The notes: generated by a model from the sequence alone, not told the origin. DNA of 64,000 bases from Lepidodermella squamata (GCA_047495785.1 JBLDXI010000001.1:1798001-1862000), one strand, 5' to 3'; shown: positions 1-10,621, numbered from the stretch's first letter. Numbers and translations are program-made.

Positions 1-322
1 AATAACAAATAATAGAAAATAAGTTGGTTAAATCATGATAAAGCCGGATCTCCAATAGATGAAGAGAATTTTCAAATGAATATCTCAAAATTCCGAAAAT
101 ATCAAGATACTCTGAAAAAGGATTTCTGAGCTGATAGTTCGATTTCGCGATGCCCTTATTGAATTATCAGTTCCAAAGATATCGAGGAATGAACTTCCAG
201 TAACACTCAAAATTTTAAATTAAAATTAAAATTATTTTAAAAATTATTTAAATTTCGAATTTGAATTTGAACTATTTGAATTTTGAATTTTAATTATTTT
301 AAATTTAATTAATTATTTAATC
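1..322. other. AT-rich stretch, no gene seen
   Basis: I see no convincing coding exon here. Bases 200-320 are almost pure A/T with repeated AAATTT-type words. The CCP gene next door ends its last visible exon in a phase-1 splice-like context (CGAC followed by GTAATT on the minus strand), so a further downstream exon could lie here or beyond the window edge. Confidence 0.5.
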
Positions 323-2576
323 TTAGAACATCATTATTTCAATTTTTTTTATTAAATTACGTCTGCAAACGCCGAAATCTCCAGACCAGTCGAATCGAAC
401 GCAAAAAGCCCGATCTCTCGTGCTAGGGTAGACTTCGTAGTCCGGGTTGCACTTCAACACCGCCATCATGCCGTCAGTCACCGATACACTGAGAATGTCC
501 TGACTTTCCGAAGTCACAAATTTCCCATTCGAAACTGCCGGAAGCAAACATCGCTAAAATGAAAGTCAGATTTTCAATTGAAACTAAAACAAAATCAATC
601 TAGCAAACCGCCGTTGCTGATCCGATCATTGGCATCGGTGGTGGGGCAGTCGAAGGTGCAGGAGCGCCCATTTCTTGAAAAAACACAATGAAATAAACCA
701 GCGATAACGAGATTCAACCGAAACTTACGTCGGCACATGCCAAAAGACCCGGTCCAAATACCGTTGCTGCAATACGCCCTTGCAACGCCTTGATCTATCA
801 CGCAGGTAGAATCACACTGAAGCACGATCAGCGTTCCATCCGGAACGGTTGGGCCCATCACACGTTGGATACTCGAAGCGTTGATGAATACCCCGTTAGG
901 GACATTAGGCAGGGTGCAGTCGCCGAGAATTCGGATACAGGAGCCGAGAGTGGGCGATAAGACACCATCGGAACAAAGCGCGGTCTGCGAGCCACGCGCC
1001 GATGCGTAACCAGGGTTGCAGCGTAAAATGACGGCAGTATCAGGCGCAACCCAGGTAACGGTCAACATTTCGCCTTCGATGGTAAAAAATCGCCCGTAGA
1101 GATCGAACGGCAATGAGCATCTCCGCATAGGTGTGGTGGTTGTAGTTCGCCGGGTTGTTGTAGTTGGGGTAGTTGTAGGGGTAGGTGGGAACGGCCAAAC
1201 TTGAAAGTTTAGGGTTTTAGATCAATGACAACTAAAATAATGTCCATACTTGAGCGGCAAGTTCCGAAGGGAGGTGTCCAAACTCCATTCATGCAAATCG
1301 ACTTTTCCACTCCTTGCAGCGTGTAGCCAACATCGCAGCAGAGCACGGCCATCATGCGATTCGGGACAATGCTGCCTCGAATAGCGTCGCCGGTTTGAGT
1401 CATAAGGCGCCCGTTCGGAAAATCCGGAATTTCACACCAGACAATTGGCGAAGCTGAAAAGAATTGGAAGCATTTATGTGTTATACAAAAATTTTGTTAC
1501 CAACTTCGAATCTGTCCTTCGACACATGCGCCAACTTTATTCGACCAAACGCCGTCGCTGCTACATGTAGCTCGGTCTTGGCCGACGAGAACGTAACCGG
1601 GTTTACAGGTTATTTTGATAACTGCGTACATAGGGGCGATGAAACCGGAGCCTTCTATACCGGGCCCGCCGTTAACCGATACCACTCCATCGCAGACGTA
1701 GGGCACATCGCACTGAGAAAATTGCAAAAAATGCTTAATTTCGATCTAATTCAAATATTTTTACCGATGCAGTGACAGAAGGAACTGATAAAAAAATTAA
1801 AGAAATTAAGACAAATTTGGCTAAAAAAGCGCTTAAATTTTACTTCTAATTGTTGGCGGTGAAAGAATGCATCGGCCAATTCGGTTCGACCACGCGCCAG
1901 AGTCTAAACAGTCGCTCTCCGAATTGCCGGCAATTTCATAGCCAGGGTCGCATGTCAGCTGGATACGCGTTCCGCATTCGACATCGAAATTGAGCAGGGG
2001 AAACGGCGCTCGGTATCTGTCGGCAATCAAATGGCCATTCGTGACGAACGGCACAACGCACTTGAAAATTTCAATTAAATTAAGGCGGAATTTTCAACAA
2101 TATTCGCAATCTACTTTTTGCGGCTGGATGCGAGGCGTAACCGTGCCGAAAAAAGATCCACCGGCTGGGTATTCTGAAAAAAACAATAAATTTCGAAAAG
2201 ATTGCAAGTTCGAAATTTAACCTCGGACGCAATCGCTGAGGGTAGCGGTCCAAGTTCCATCATCGCTGCAGTACGCACGTGATTCGCCTCCTGAGCTAGG
2301 TTTGTAACCGAGTTTGCACGTCACTACAACAAATGATGACGGCCCGACGTAGCGCTCAGTTATCCGTTGGCCAAACACGCTTAGAACTGTTCCCGATGAC
2401 ACATTAGGCAAAGGACACGCGAAAAGCTGTGTTGTAAACTCAATTAAAAATACACTGGTTAGATTATTAGTCCTGTCACCTACATAAGAATTTTGTTGGG
2501 CCGCGGTTTTCGTCAGGAGAAACCCTGACGTTAACAGGGCTGTTAAAATGGCTGGCAACGGGTTAATCGCTGTCAT
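323..2576 (-). CDS. secreted multi-CCP (sushi) domain protein, seven modules
   Basis: The first exon (about 2576-2222) starts with a hydrophobic signal peptide (residues about 5-26) and one CCP module. Six more modules follow, in exons near 2066-1854, 1725-1505, 1466-1245, 1200-735 (two modules) and 560-323. Each shows the four-cysteine CCP pattern with the late G-x-W-x5-C ending. A Thr/Pro run before the fifth module (about 1200-1135) looks like a mucin-type linker. Introns between modules are phase 1 (for example donor at CAGATTCGAA|GTTGG), so module exons are symmetrical and could be skipped or duplicated without breaking the frame. CCP proteins bind other proteins or glycans outside the cell. 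No membrane anchor or enzyme domain is visible, so complement-like, lectin-like or cuticle/adhesion roles all remain open. The 3' end is uncertain: the terminal stop at 323 may be intron read-through. Confidence 0.82.
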
Positions 2577-2964
2577 TTTAGCATTCTGGAAATTCAGTCG
2601 CCAAGGGAGGAGACTTTGTACTCGGAAAGAAAAAATGTAGAAAGGATGACGATTACGATGATAAACATCTTAACACTATATCAAATGTCGGCCACTTGGA
2701 GTTGCGCAGGTGACAAAAGCATCGTCGCGAGATGGTGATACATCAAGTGCGGCTTGTAGTAGTAGACGTAGTAGTAGTAGTACTATATAGAACACGTGAG
2801 AAAGTGAAGACAAAACCGTTTTTTTTTATTTCATCACCTGGGCGGTGCATTTCAATCAGCAATTACTCGACAGAAATTTAGGATAGAAAAAATTGCAGCA
2901 AGTTGCGAAAATAATCAAGTTATAATAATTTTTCATCATCAAAAAGCAGTGTTTAAAATGCAGT
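2577..2964. other. intergenic spacer with a GTA microsatellite
   Basis: This is the upstream region of the CCP gene and the downstream region of the next esterase gene. A short impure (GTA/TAG)n run lies at about 2755-2788. No ORF or RNA gene is supported. Confidence 0.5.
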
Positions 2965-5499
2965 TTAAAGCTGGTTCAAAAACCGGGAAATAATGCCAGA
3001 AATCACGATAAGAACCAGATTTAGGCCGAGAGAGGACGCGGAAGATGCCTTGTAGACGGTTTTCGGGCATGGCTTCGCAGTTGTTACTGGAAGGTCGGGC
3101 GACGCTGCTAGCTTGGCATAAAGCGCCGGTAAATCTTTCGACCAAAACTGAAACAGAAAAAGGGTAAAAGGCTGGCTTTTTAATATTCAATTAACCAACC
3201 TCGCAATCTCGAGCTTTATACGATTTAATCAACTTTTGCTCCTCGCCCGAGTGGATGTCGAATGTATAGCCATACTGCTCGTATTTCGGCCACTCAGCCA
3301 AAGGAACCTGGTTCGGTATTTTATCAGCAACGTTCGGGTCGCTAAATTCAATTTTCTATAAAAAAAATCCGGTTGGGTAAAAGGCCGTCATACCCAAATT
3401 TAGCGAAGTTGGTCCACCATTGGATTGCTCGTTTAGCCACCTTTCGGTCCGCCTCTTGGTAATTAACCTTACTCTTCGGGTCATTTTGGTTCAAAGCATC
3501 GCCGAGAACAAACCTGAAAATCACGGTTTTAATTGACAGTTCAATTTTCAGGTCTAAATCTTACGGCATTTCATCTCCATGGCTGACCCCGTAATACGGT
3601 GGATTCGGCGAAAATTCAGCGCGATGGGAGAAGTAATAGTGGTAGACATTATTTTTGCTAGAATTAGCGAATGCTGTAGCCCAGTCTAGAGCAGGGCAAA
3701 TGATTGCCTCATCTCCGATAACGTCCTTAACCTGCTCAGCGACTAGATCTTTCACCATAACAGGCTGATTATCGAAATCAGGAACGCGCCAGTACTGCAT
3801 TTCGATGGCATCTCGCAGCAATTCTTCGCTTCGAATGCCGTTTGCCGGGTAAAAGACGAAAAGGCTGTCGATCGCACGGCGAAGTAGCGATTGCGTAAAT
3901 TCTTCAAAATTTTCCTCGTGTTTATCCATATTCGGGAAGAGCGAGTTGATCTGCGCGAGAAATTGAATTCCCCAAAAAAATTAAAAAAAATTAACTTACA
4001 AGAGGAATGACTTTCAAGAACATTGAGCCGTCGTCACTATTCGAGCCAACAATTATTGGCACGTCGTTGAAATTTCCTTCTGCGAGCATCTCGCGAGGGC
4101 TTTTCGGTAGAAAATCGCCGTCAACCACCGGCACCCAAGGTATCGACATCAGGCCAGGTGTTACCGTCTTCAAATCCTGCGAATAAATCCAACTTAAAAT
4201 TTGACAAAATTTCTCAGTATTTATATTACGTATTCGATAGCTAGAAATTGAGCTCTGACTATCTTTTTGGCATCACCAGCGCGGAGGCAGTCAAGTTTAG
4301 TTTTGACAGACGTAGTAGGAATAGCCCCCTCGATGCAGGCATCTTTTTTCCCCTTCGCCTGGACGTAGCAAAGGCCAAACGGGGTCAATTTGCTGATGAG
4401 ACTTGGAATGTCCGAAAGGTTCAGACCCTTCGGAAACTTCTCGCGGCACTCAGCCAACGGCCTCATTCCTTTCGACAGCGTTCCCATCAATCGATGAGTT
4501 CGAGTGAGTGCCTCTGATTTCGTCATAGTACCCCAGCTCGAGAAGGCTGAGGCGCTTTCGATGATAGCCCGGTGGAACAGGCCTTTGCTGTAGGGTGACA
4601 GCAGATGAAGGGCCACTGAGACAGCACCTGCACTCTCCCCGGCAATTGTGACCTTATTAGGATCGCCGCCGAATGAGGCGATATTTCTCTGGACCCATTT
4701 CAGAGCTTCAACCTGGTCCCACATACCCTGGTTACCAGGGACCTCATTGGTGCCAAGATAGGCGAAACCAAGTGGTCCAACTCGGTATTGAATGGCGACG
4801 AAAATCACGTTTTGGTGTCCGGCCATAACGGTTCCGTTATAGATGGTCATCGTGGTCATTCCAGTGGCGAAACCTCCGCCGTAAATCCAAACGAAAACTG
4901 AAAAGGAAAAGGAAAAGGAAAATTAACCTTAATTTCAGTGCGTAAGATCCTAACCTGGTAAAGGGTCCGGCTTCGGTTTCACATTCAAAGTGTCATCCAA
5001 ATGCCTCTTCGGTACGAAAACGTTCAGGCTAAGGCAGTCTTCACTATCTGGTACGTCTAGAGCCTATTAAAAATAAGAAATTAAATTTATAAAAAAAAAA
5101 TAAAAAAAATTGTCAACTAACGAAAAGGGCTACAATACCCGATGGGGGTATTTGCGGGCACCGAGCCGGTAATGCAATGGCGTCAAAAGGCTTGTTCGCA
5201 CTTCCTAGTTTCGCCTTTGTTTGAGGCTTGGCGTAACGGCGGAAAACGGGTCGAAAAATGGTACCGCCGTCCACAGGAGCTTCAGCACTGAAATTAAACG
5301 GGATTAGAACTTCAAAATATCGAGACTTTGCAACAAACTAAGGAATTCCAGTGAACTCGTAAACGTCATCATTAGCGTCTTTCACGTTAACATAGTGACC
5401 CCGGATGAATCCAGCAGGTGCAGAAATCGTTGGGGAATAGATCATCTCGCAACTCGTTAGTTCGAGAGCGATACCGAGTAATACCAGGAACCGAATCAT
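2965..5499 (-). CDS. carboxylesterase CES-1, with hydrophobic C-terminal tail
   Basis: Type-B carboxylesterase of the alpha/beta-hydrolase fold, which hydrolyses ester bonds through a Ser-Glu/Asp-His triad. Exons I could join in phase: about 5499-5342, 5299-5125, 5067-4956, 4898-4230, 4176-3998, 3949-3563, 3509-3390, 3352-3205 and 3148-2965. The first carries a signal peptide (MIRFLVLLGIALELTSC). Visible signatures are EFTGIPYAEAP, SEDCL, the oxyanion segment WIYGGGF, the nucleophile GESAG and the acid position NSDDGSM (Asp where Glu is usual). The histidine is in GVSHGDE, and FWSKDLPALY lies near the end. The protein ends in a Ser-rich stretch followed by a hydrophobic run (LGLNLVLIVISGIIS) and stop, which resembles a GPI-attachment signal. 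The estimated length, about 700 residues, is long for the family. An active, possibly membrane-tethered esterase is likely; the substrate is unknown. Confidence 0.9.
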
Positions 5500-5632
5500 T
5501 CTCGAATAATTCCTAGCTAAAAATTAACACGTCCAAATAAACTAGTCTGCCAACATGAACAACTTACATTCAGTGCTTTCTCTGGACGGGCACACCCTAC
5601 CCATTGCTCCAGTGAGCAAAAAACGGTGGCTA

Positions 5633-5646
5633 AGAGATAAGATAAT
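5633..5646. promoter_or_regulatory. double GATA box upstream of CES-1
   Basis: AGATAAGATAATG lies about 135 bases upstream of the CES-1 start codon. Overlapping GATAA words are typical binding sites for GATA factors. Similar boxes occur before all other esterase genes in the window. Function is inferred from motif only. Confidence 0.45.
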
Positions 5647-5892
5647 GAGGAAAAAATCACCTCTTATGAACTACATGTTGGCCAACTCCAAAGATAATAT
5701 TAACGGACTAGATCAAAATTATGTCAAATAAAAAACGTCAACTTTTTGGCAGTTGAGAGATAATTCATACCAGTTTATTCTATAAAAGATTACAAAAATA
5801 TTTACAACTGAAAGGCGATCGCGTAGTGAGAAAGTGGGAAAATGCTGTAAATTTCGAAGTAACAATTGAAAAATCTAAGCGAATCAGGGATC

Positions 5893-7330
5893 TCAAGTCA
5901 ACTTGTCGTGCGTTTTCTTGTGATGTGATAGGCTTGTTTGAAGTTGAAACGCTTTGCCGCAAGTGTCGCAACGAAATTGCCGCTCTGAGCTGTGGGTGAA
6001 CATATGCTTCTTGAGGTTCCCTGGGCTTGACAGCGTCCGGAAACAGACTTTGCACGTATTGGGCGAGGAAGAAAAGGCGGGGTCCGGCTCCACTTTGTAC
6101 GCAATTGAGTGCGATGGAGCTATAAATAAAGGTCAATTCACGCTTAAAAATGTTGTTAAATTGGCAGTTATTAATAGCGAGGGTCCGGATCAGAAAATTA
6201 TGGGATATATTTGAGCCCATTAACCCTTTCACGGCGGAATTTTTTTTCAGCCAAGCAAAAAAAAATCGAATTTTTTAAATTTCCAGCAAATTAAGGAAGG
6301 AATCGGAAATCGGCAACCACATGCTATTTTAAGGCATGATGCGCATATTTCGCATCAGTTACTGGTTTCACTGAAATTTTCAATCCCGCTATTTTTTCAA
6401 AAATAGATTCATCCGGATGAATTCATAGAAATCGTCAGCCATGCTATTGTGCTGTCAGTTTTTCTTGGAATTTGGAAAAAACTGAATGGGTAGTCAATTA
6501 GACCCTGCCGGACACGTCTGTGAAGTCAGATAGACCAGGAAAAGTACCCAAGACATCGTTTTACTCGATTGAAAAAAATAAGAAAAACGTGCGTCGGTTT
6601 GAAATTTTAAAATTAATCGTATTCCAAGAGGAAAACAGATAACTAAATTTGACTTATGGATTCTTGTAGGCAACATCCGAAAATAGTATTTTGCCAATTA
6701 TCATGGAAAAATTCGTTAAATTGATGGAACTGTGAATTGGCAAAGTCGAAATTCCGAAATCGTCCTTTCCGCCGTGAAAGAGTTAAGGCAATTTTGATTT
6801 TGACCTTTCGCAGTTCGCAGGGCATTCACTGAAACTGAAATGTATTTTTCTCATTTTTTGATGCTAAATCTGTCCAAATTCATTTCAAAACAATGCTCAA
6901 TATAAGCTGAAAACTCCAAGTGCGATTCTACATGAAAATTAGCGTCAAAAATTAATTTATGCTAATCGCCCAAATGCGTTCATGATCGCCAAAAATCAGG
7001 TAAAAATCGTAAAATCACAATAATTTGCAGGTAATTCAGGAATCCCCTTCTTGTTTAGCCCAAAATTAACCGACTCTATGCTTAGCTGCTGTTGCTTGAA
7101 ATCAAACTCACCGGCTTTTTTAGTCCCCTCCTTGAGAGCCTCGTTTTCTAAGAACAGCTTCCGGTTTGCGGCTTCAAGTTCAGCAACTATAAATTATGAT
7201 AGCTATTAATCCAAAAATTCTGAGCTGAAAGGAACAGCCAACTCTTTTTCGAAGCGTCCTGCAATTCTTGCTTCATTCGGTGATATTCAGGCAAAGGGAT
7301 TGTAATGGATGCCGGGTTCAATCGAGCCAT
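5893..7330 (-). CDS. two-finger C2H2 zinc-finger protein ZF-1
   Basis: Three exons join in phase 1: about 7330-7246 (MARLNPASITIPLPEYHRM start), 7188-7113 (IAELEAANRKLFLENEAL, a leucine-heptad coil) and 6122-5893. The last carries two fingers, CKVC-x12-H-x3-H and CDTC-x12-H-x3-H. Acceptors are TTTATAG and TTATAG; the donor of exon 2 is GCCG|GTGAGT. The product is about 127 residues: a coiled coil followed by two DNA-binding-type fingers. It differs from the neighbouring family members in lacking the N-terminal C-x-H-x3-C-x2-C motif and in having a true C2H2 second finger, so it is probably the more diverged or ancestral copy. Its second intron, about 990 bases, holds a complete MITE. It is probably a sequence-specific nuclear DNA-binding protein; the target is unknown. 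Confidence 0.75.
6224..6782. mobile_element. piggyBac-type MITE with TTAA target duplications
   Basis: The 559-base element begins CCCTTTCACGGCGGAA and ends in the near-perfect inverted copy TTCCGCCGTGAAAGAG. Both ends are flanked by TTAA (6220-6223 and 6783-6786). TTAA targets with CCCTTT-like termini are the mark of the piggyBac superfamily. There is no transposase ORF, so it is non-autonomous. It sits inside intron 2 of ZF-1. A related, truncated copy lies at about 43192-43500. Confidence 0.8.
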
Positions 7331-7474
7331 TGAAATTCGATAGCGTGATCTTATCTTTGATTTAAAAAAAAATTCTATAAGCCAAAATATTGCTGAAAAA
7401 TCAATTTGAGACATGTAAATCAATAGAGAAATTCAGGTGATGTCATTCGTAGTAATATCAAGCAATCATTATTG

Positions 7475-7822
7475 TCATTTGTTGCACCTACGCCGGTGTC
7501 CCATGAGAACAGTGGGTTGGTGGAAGGCCTTGCCGCAATTTTCGCACTTGAAGCGTTTCACAGGATCGTGGATATAGGAATGCTCGACCAGATTAGACTT
7601 CGTTTTGAACTCACGAAAACAAACCGGGCACGTTTTGTCGGACAGTGGCTTGTTAGCTGTAGCATCGAAGGAGTAGGTTGACGAGTTACCTATGGAAATA
7701 ATTGATCTATCACACGGGCTAACTCGCATTGCCAGCCCCTTACCTTGCTCGGCAATCTGTTGTCGTAGTTTTTCGAACTCGGCTTTGCAAGATTGGCAAG
7801 AAGATATGTGAGAGCAGGGCAT
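7475..7822 (-). CDS. zinc-finger protein ZF-2 (CxHx3Cx2C, coil, two fingers)
   Basis: The start MPCSHISSCQSCKAEFEKL gives an N-terminal C-x-H-x3-C-x2-C motif followed by a short heptad coil (FEKLRQQIAEQ). After an intron come Finger 1 (C-x2-C-x12-H-x3-H) and Finger 2 (C-x2-C-x12-H-x3-C). The linker between them reads HDPVKRFKC, in the place usually held by TGEKPYKC. A 54-base intron (GTAAGG...CCATAG, about 7690-7743) divides coil from fingers. It is a multiple of three and contains no stop, so spliced and unspliced forms would both be in frame. The spliced product is about 97 residues. The start is chosen because paralogues share the M-x-C-S-H beginning. It is probably a nuclear DNA-binding dimer. 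Confidence 0.82.
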   Translation of the reverse strand: MPCSHISSCQSCKAEFEKLRQQIAEQGKGLAMRVSPCDRSIISIGNSSTYSFDATANKPLSDKTCPVCFREFKTKSNLVEHSYIHDPVKRFKCENCGKAFHQPTVLMGHRRRCNK

Positions 7823-7960
7823 TTCAATAAATCGCTATAAAGACTGAATCTTTAATAGAAAAAAATCTGCCCGATTCCAACATATAGCAAATAAAAAAAA
7901 TATATTAGGTAAAAATGCGATCGTATCAGATTTCACAAATAGTCTTGTTAGGTATTTCCC

Positions 7961-8302
7961 TTAATTGCACCTACGACGATGGCCACTGAGGCCGGTGGGT
8001 TGTTGGAAGGCTTTGCCGCAATTTTCGCATTTGAAGCGTTTAACAGGATCATGGGTATAGGAATGCTCGACCAAATGAGCCTTCGTTTTGAACTCACGAA
8101 AACAAACTTTACAAGTCAAGGCGGACAAAGGTTTGCTGCCCGCTTCATCAAACGCGTATCTCGACGATTTTTCTGCAAAAATTAGAACTTGAACTTCGGA
8201 AATTTGTTTTAGGTTACTGTTACCTAATTCAGCATTTCGATTCAGAATTTTTTCGAATTGAGCTTTGCAAGCCAGACAATTGGAAATATGAGAGCAAGAC
8301 AT
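7961..8302 (-). CDS. zinc-finger protein ZF-3
   Basis: Closest relative of ZF-2, 138 bases upstream of it on the same strand. It has the N-terminal MSCSHISNCLACKAQFEKI, then a coil, then fingers CKVC...HSYTH and CENC...GHRRRC joined by HDPVKRFK. A phase-1 intron (GTAACAG...TTTTTGCAG, about 8171-8223) separates coil and finger exons and is again open in frame. After splicing the protein reads AELEKSSRYAF across the junction. No acidic or other effector domain is visible, so any regulatory action would need a partner or simple site occupancy. Confidence 0.82.
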   Translation of the reverse strand: MSCSHISNCLACKAQFEKILNRNAELGNSNLKQISEVQVLIFAEKSSRYAFDEAGSKPLSALTCKVCFREFKTKAHLVEHSYTHDPVKRFKCENCGKAFQQPTGLSGHRRRCN

Positions 8303-8374
8303 TGTAAAAAAATCACTATATAAAACATTAATTATTCAAAAAAAATTATCCAGAAATTTCACAGCATAGTCCGA

Positions 8375-8731
8375 TCAGTTCCCGCATTTTCTTCGATGGG
8401 TGTTGAACCCGCTCGGTTGTTGAAATGTCAAGCCGCAGTTCTCGCACTTGAACTTTCGAACTGGGTCATGAATGTGGGAGTGCTCGGTCAGATAATATTT
8501 CTTCTTGAAGCCACGAAAACAGATCTTGCAAGTAAATTCCGACAAGTCTGAACTATTCTGCGATTCGAACGTGTAATTCGATGAGTGGGCTGTATTCAAG
8601 GTTGAAATTGGCAGCAAATTTAGAATAAAATTTAGAATATTACCTTGTTTCTCAAGTTCTGCAACCCGCTGACGCAGATGGGCGATCTCCCATTGACATT
8701 GTTTACACGCCGAATTATGAGAGTCTGCCAT
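8375..8731 (-). CDS. zinc-finger protein ZF-4
   Basis: Same plan: MADSHNSACKQCQWEIAHL (the first motif cysteine is replaced by Asp, while His and the later Cys pair are kept), a heptad coil LRQRVAELEKQ, then fingers CKIC...HSHIH and CENC...THRRKC. A phase-1 intron (GTAATATTC...GAATACAG) lies between coil and fingers, with splice product ...EKQAHSSNYTF. The altered first motif position may weaken any N-terminal metal site. About 100 residues after splicing. Confidence 0.8.
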   Translation of the reverse strand: MADSHNSACKQCQWEIAHLRQRVAELEKQGNILNFILNLLPISTLNTAHSSNYTFESQNSSDLSEFTCKICFRGFKKKYYLTEHSHIHDPVRKFKCENCGLTFQQPSGFNTHRRKCGN

Positions 8732-8812
8732 GCAATCTGTTACAATAACCCTAAAACTAATAGATAAACTTTCATTTAGCCTAGTGACCTTGTAGCAAGT
8801 GATATGTAAAAA

Positions 8813-9177
8813 TTAGTCCGATTTGCCGCATCTCTTGAGGTGATGTCTCATGACGCTAGGTTGTTTGAACGCTTTGCCGCAAAATTCACATTTGAAGCGG
8901 CGAATAGCGTCATGGAGGTACGAATGCTGGATCAGGAGACGTTTGCTCTTAAACTCACGAAGGCAAACCTTACACGTTGTCTCGCTGATAGTCGGCTCCG
9001 AGGTTACAGCGAATGAATAACCAGAATTGCTGACTGGAACGTGAATAAGATAAATTGGAAAAAAATTATAAAAAAAGTTGCTTTACCCTGATTCTCCAGC
9101 TCGGTTATTCGTTTTCTTAAGCTTTCGACCTCAATTCTACAGGTTTGACACGTTGAGTTGTGGCTGCACAACATCAT
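8813..9177 (-). CDS. zinc-finger protein ZF-5
   Basis: Exon 1 (about 9177-9089) encodes MMLCSHNSTCQTCRIEVES and the coil LRKRITELENQ. Exon 2 (about 9037-8813) encodes CKVCLREFKSKRLLIQH and CEFCGKAFKQPSVMRHH, ending in C-G-K-S-D and a stop. Because the intron is not in frame, ordinary ORF searches miss exon 2. The start at the first of two ATGs is chosen by analogy with paralogues. Linker HDAIRRFKC replaces HDPVKRFKC. Confidence 0.78.
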
Positions 9178-9243
9178 TAAATGATTCCCAACTACCAATA
9201 GGAAAATAAGACAGCATTTTCGGAGGAATTTAAAACAGGAATG

Positions 9244-9861
9244 TTATTTAAGGTCCAAGCTGGAATCTTTCACTTCAGTTTGATCATTAGGGTCTTCGAA
9301 GTTCATGGAATCTTCCAGGTTTTGAAAAGGCCCAATTGGGTTGTTCCCACAAATCCTTTCATGACACCGTAAGGTTGATGGGTGTCGAAATTTCAGCCCA
9401 CATCGTGAGCATTTAAACCTGCGTTCTGGGTCATGAATAAACGAATGAAGCTTCAAGTTTCTCGTGTTTTTGAACTTCGCCGAGCAAATATTGCAGATGA
9501 CATCGATTGACGCATTTCCACGGCCGCCGCATTTCTGCAGGTGTCTTCGAAGCGAAAAAAGGTGTTTGAAGTGGGCGCCACAGTTCGCACAGTGCTGACG
9601 AGCTGATCCGCTGTCGGAATTTTGGAGAGCAGCTTTGATCGCGATCTGCAAAGGGTTCGAATCATTTTCCAAGATCACAACTTCAGACGAGTTTTCTAGG
9701 GTAGTTGGAACATCCGAAGTTAAGGAATTCAAATAAGGCTGGTAGGATTCAGATCTTTGCATGAGTTCGGCTATTCGAAATTCGAGGCTGGCCAATTTCA
9801 AATTCTTACGTGCATCGGTTAGCCTGCAGACGGCACATGAGGCAATATGGGAGCAAGACAT
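9244..9861 (-). CDS. zinc-finger protein ZF-6, long three-finger member
   Basis: Intronless 205-residue protein. It starts MSCSHIASCAVCRLTDARK (the C-x-H-x3-C-x2-C motif), then a coil-like stretch (LASLEFRIAELMQRSES), then an acidic/polar spacer. Finger-like units are CANC...HLQKC, CNIC...HSFIH and CSRC...HERIC. An acidic C-terminal tail follows (EDSMNFEDPNDQTE). It has an extra finger and both a spacer and a tail absent from its neighbours, so it may carry the effector region the short members lack. A broken copy of its middle part lies at 10391-10560. Confidence 0.83.
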   Translation of the reverse strand: MSCSHIASCAVCRLTDARKNLKLASLEFRIAELMQRSESYQPYLNSLTSDVPTTLENSSEVVILENDSNPLQIAIKAALQNSDSGSARQHCANCGAHFKHLFSLRRHLQKCGGRGNASIDVICNICSAKFKNTRNLKLHSFIHDPERRFKCSRCGLKFRHPSTLRCHERICGNNPIGPFQNLEDSMNFEDPNDQTEVKDSSLDLK

Positions 9862-9917
9862 AATAATTCCTATAAATTGAGCGAAAAATCAGAGCTCAGT
9901 CAATTTCATAAAACCAG

Positions 9918-10280
9918 TCATTTGCATTTCATGCGGTGATGTCGCAGAGCAGACGGTTGTTGAAAGGCGGCTCCACATTTTTCGCATTTGAAACGACGTA
10001 CGGGGTCATGAAGTGGCAAATGATCTCTCAAAGTGTTCTTTGACGAAAATTCTCGGAAACAAATTTTACAAGCCAATTCTGACAGATTCGTTTTCGCAGC
10101 ATCGAAGGAATACGCGCTGGAACCCACTGCATAAAAATATTAGGAAGCTGTACTCAAATTAGGATCAATACCTTGGCTTCTAAGTTCAGCGAGCTCATTT
10201 CGCAGCTTTTCAATCTCCAATGCCGTCTGATTAAAGAAAGTTTTGCAGGTCTTACACGATGAGCGATGAGGACAAGACAT
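9918..10280 (-). CDS. zinc-finger protein ZF-7
   Basis: Exon 1 (about 10280-10173) encodes MSCPHRSSCKTCKTFFNQ and the coil LEIEKLRNELAELRSQ. Exon 2 (about 10128-9918) encodes two fingers, CKICFREFSSKNTLRDH and CEKCGAAFQQPSALRHH, ending MKCK. The phase-1 intron begins GTATTGATCC and ends TTTATGCAG. ZF-7 and ZF-8 are near-identical in finger 2 and share about 100 bases of 5' flanking sequence, so they arose by a recent tandem duplication. Confidence 0.82.
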
Positions 10281-10390
10281 AATTCCAAGTCAACTCTAGA
10301 GCAACAAATAATGGTATCAAAACTACTATGCCAAACTTTAAAATGTACACAGGCGACTCAAGTAGAGCGAACTGCAAGGGCTTCAACTAA

Positions 10391-10560
10391 TTTTCCAAGG
10401 CCACAACTTCAGATGATTTTTCAGTTGTACTTGGAACCTCTGGAAAGGAATTCAAACAAGGCTGGGAAGATTCAGAACTTCGCATAAGTTCGGCTATTCG
10501 AGCTTCGAGACTCATGTCGAGACTGGCAAACTTCAAATTCTTACGGGCAGCACATTATAT
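10391..10560 (-). pseudogene. broken copy of ZF-6 coil/spacer region
   Basis: This segment matches the ZF-6 coding strand at about 9671-9815 (it reads RIAELMRSSESSQPCLNSF in one frame). It lacks both the N-terminal motif and all fingers. It lies between ZF-7 and ZF-8, just where a duplicated ZF-6 would lie if the duplication unit had been ZF-6 plus ZF-7. The sequence on its 3' side (CAGATCTCAGTCATTTTAAT) also matches the spacer next to ZF-6. Confidence 0.7.
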
Positions 10561-10621
10561 TTTCTCAAAACTAAGCGAAAATAGACGAAAAATCAGATCT
10601 CAGTCATTTTAATAAAAATAG

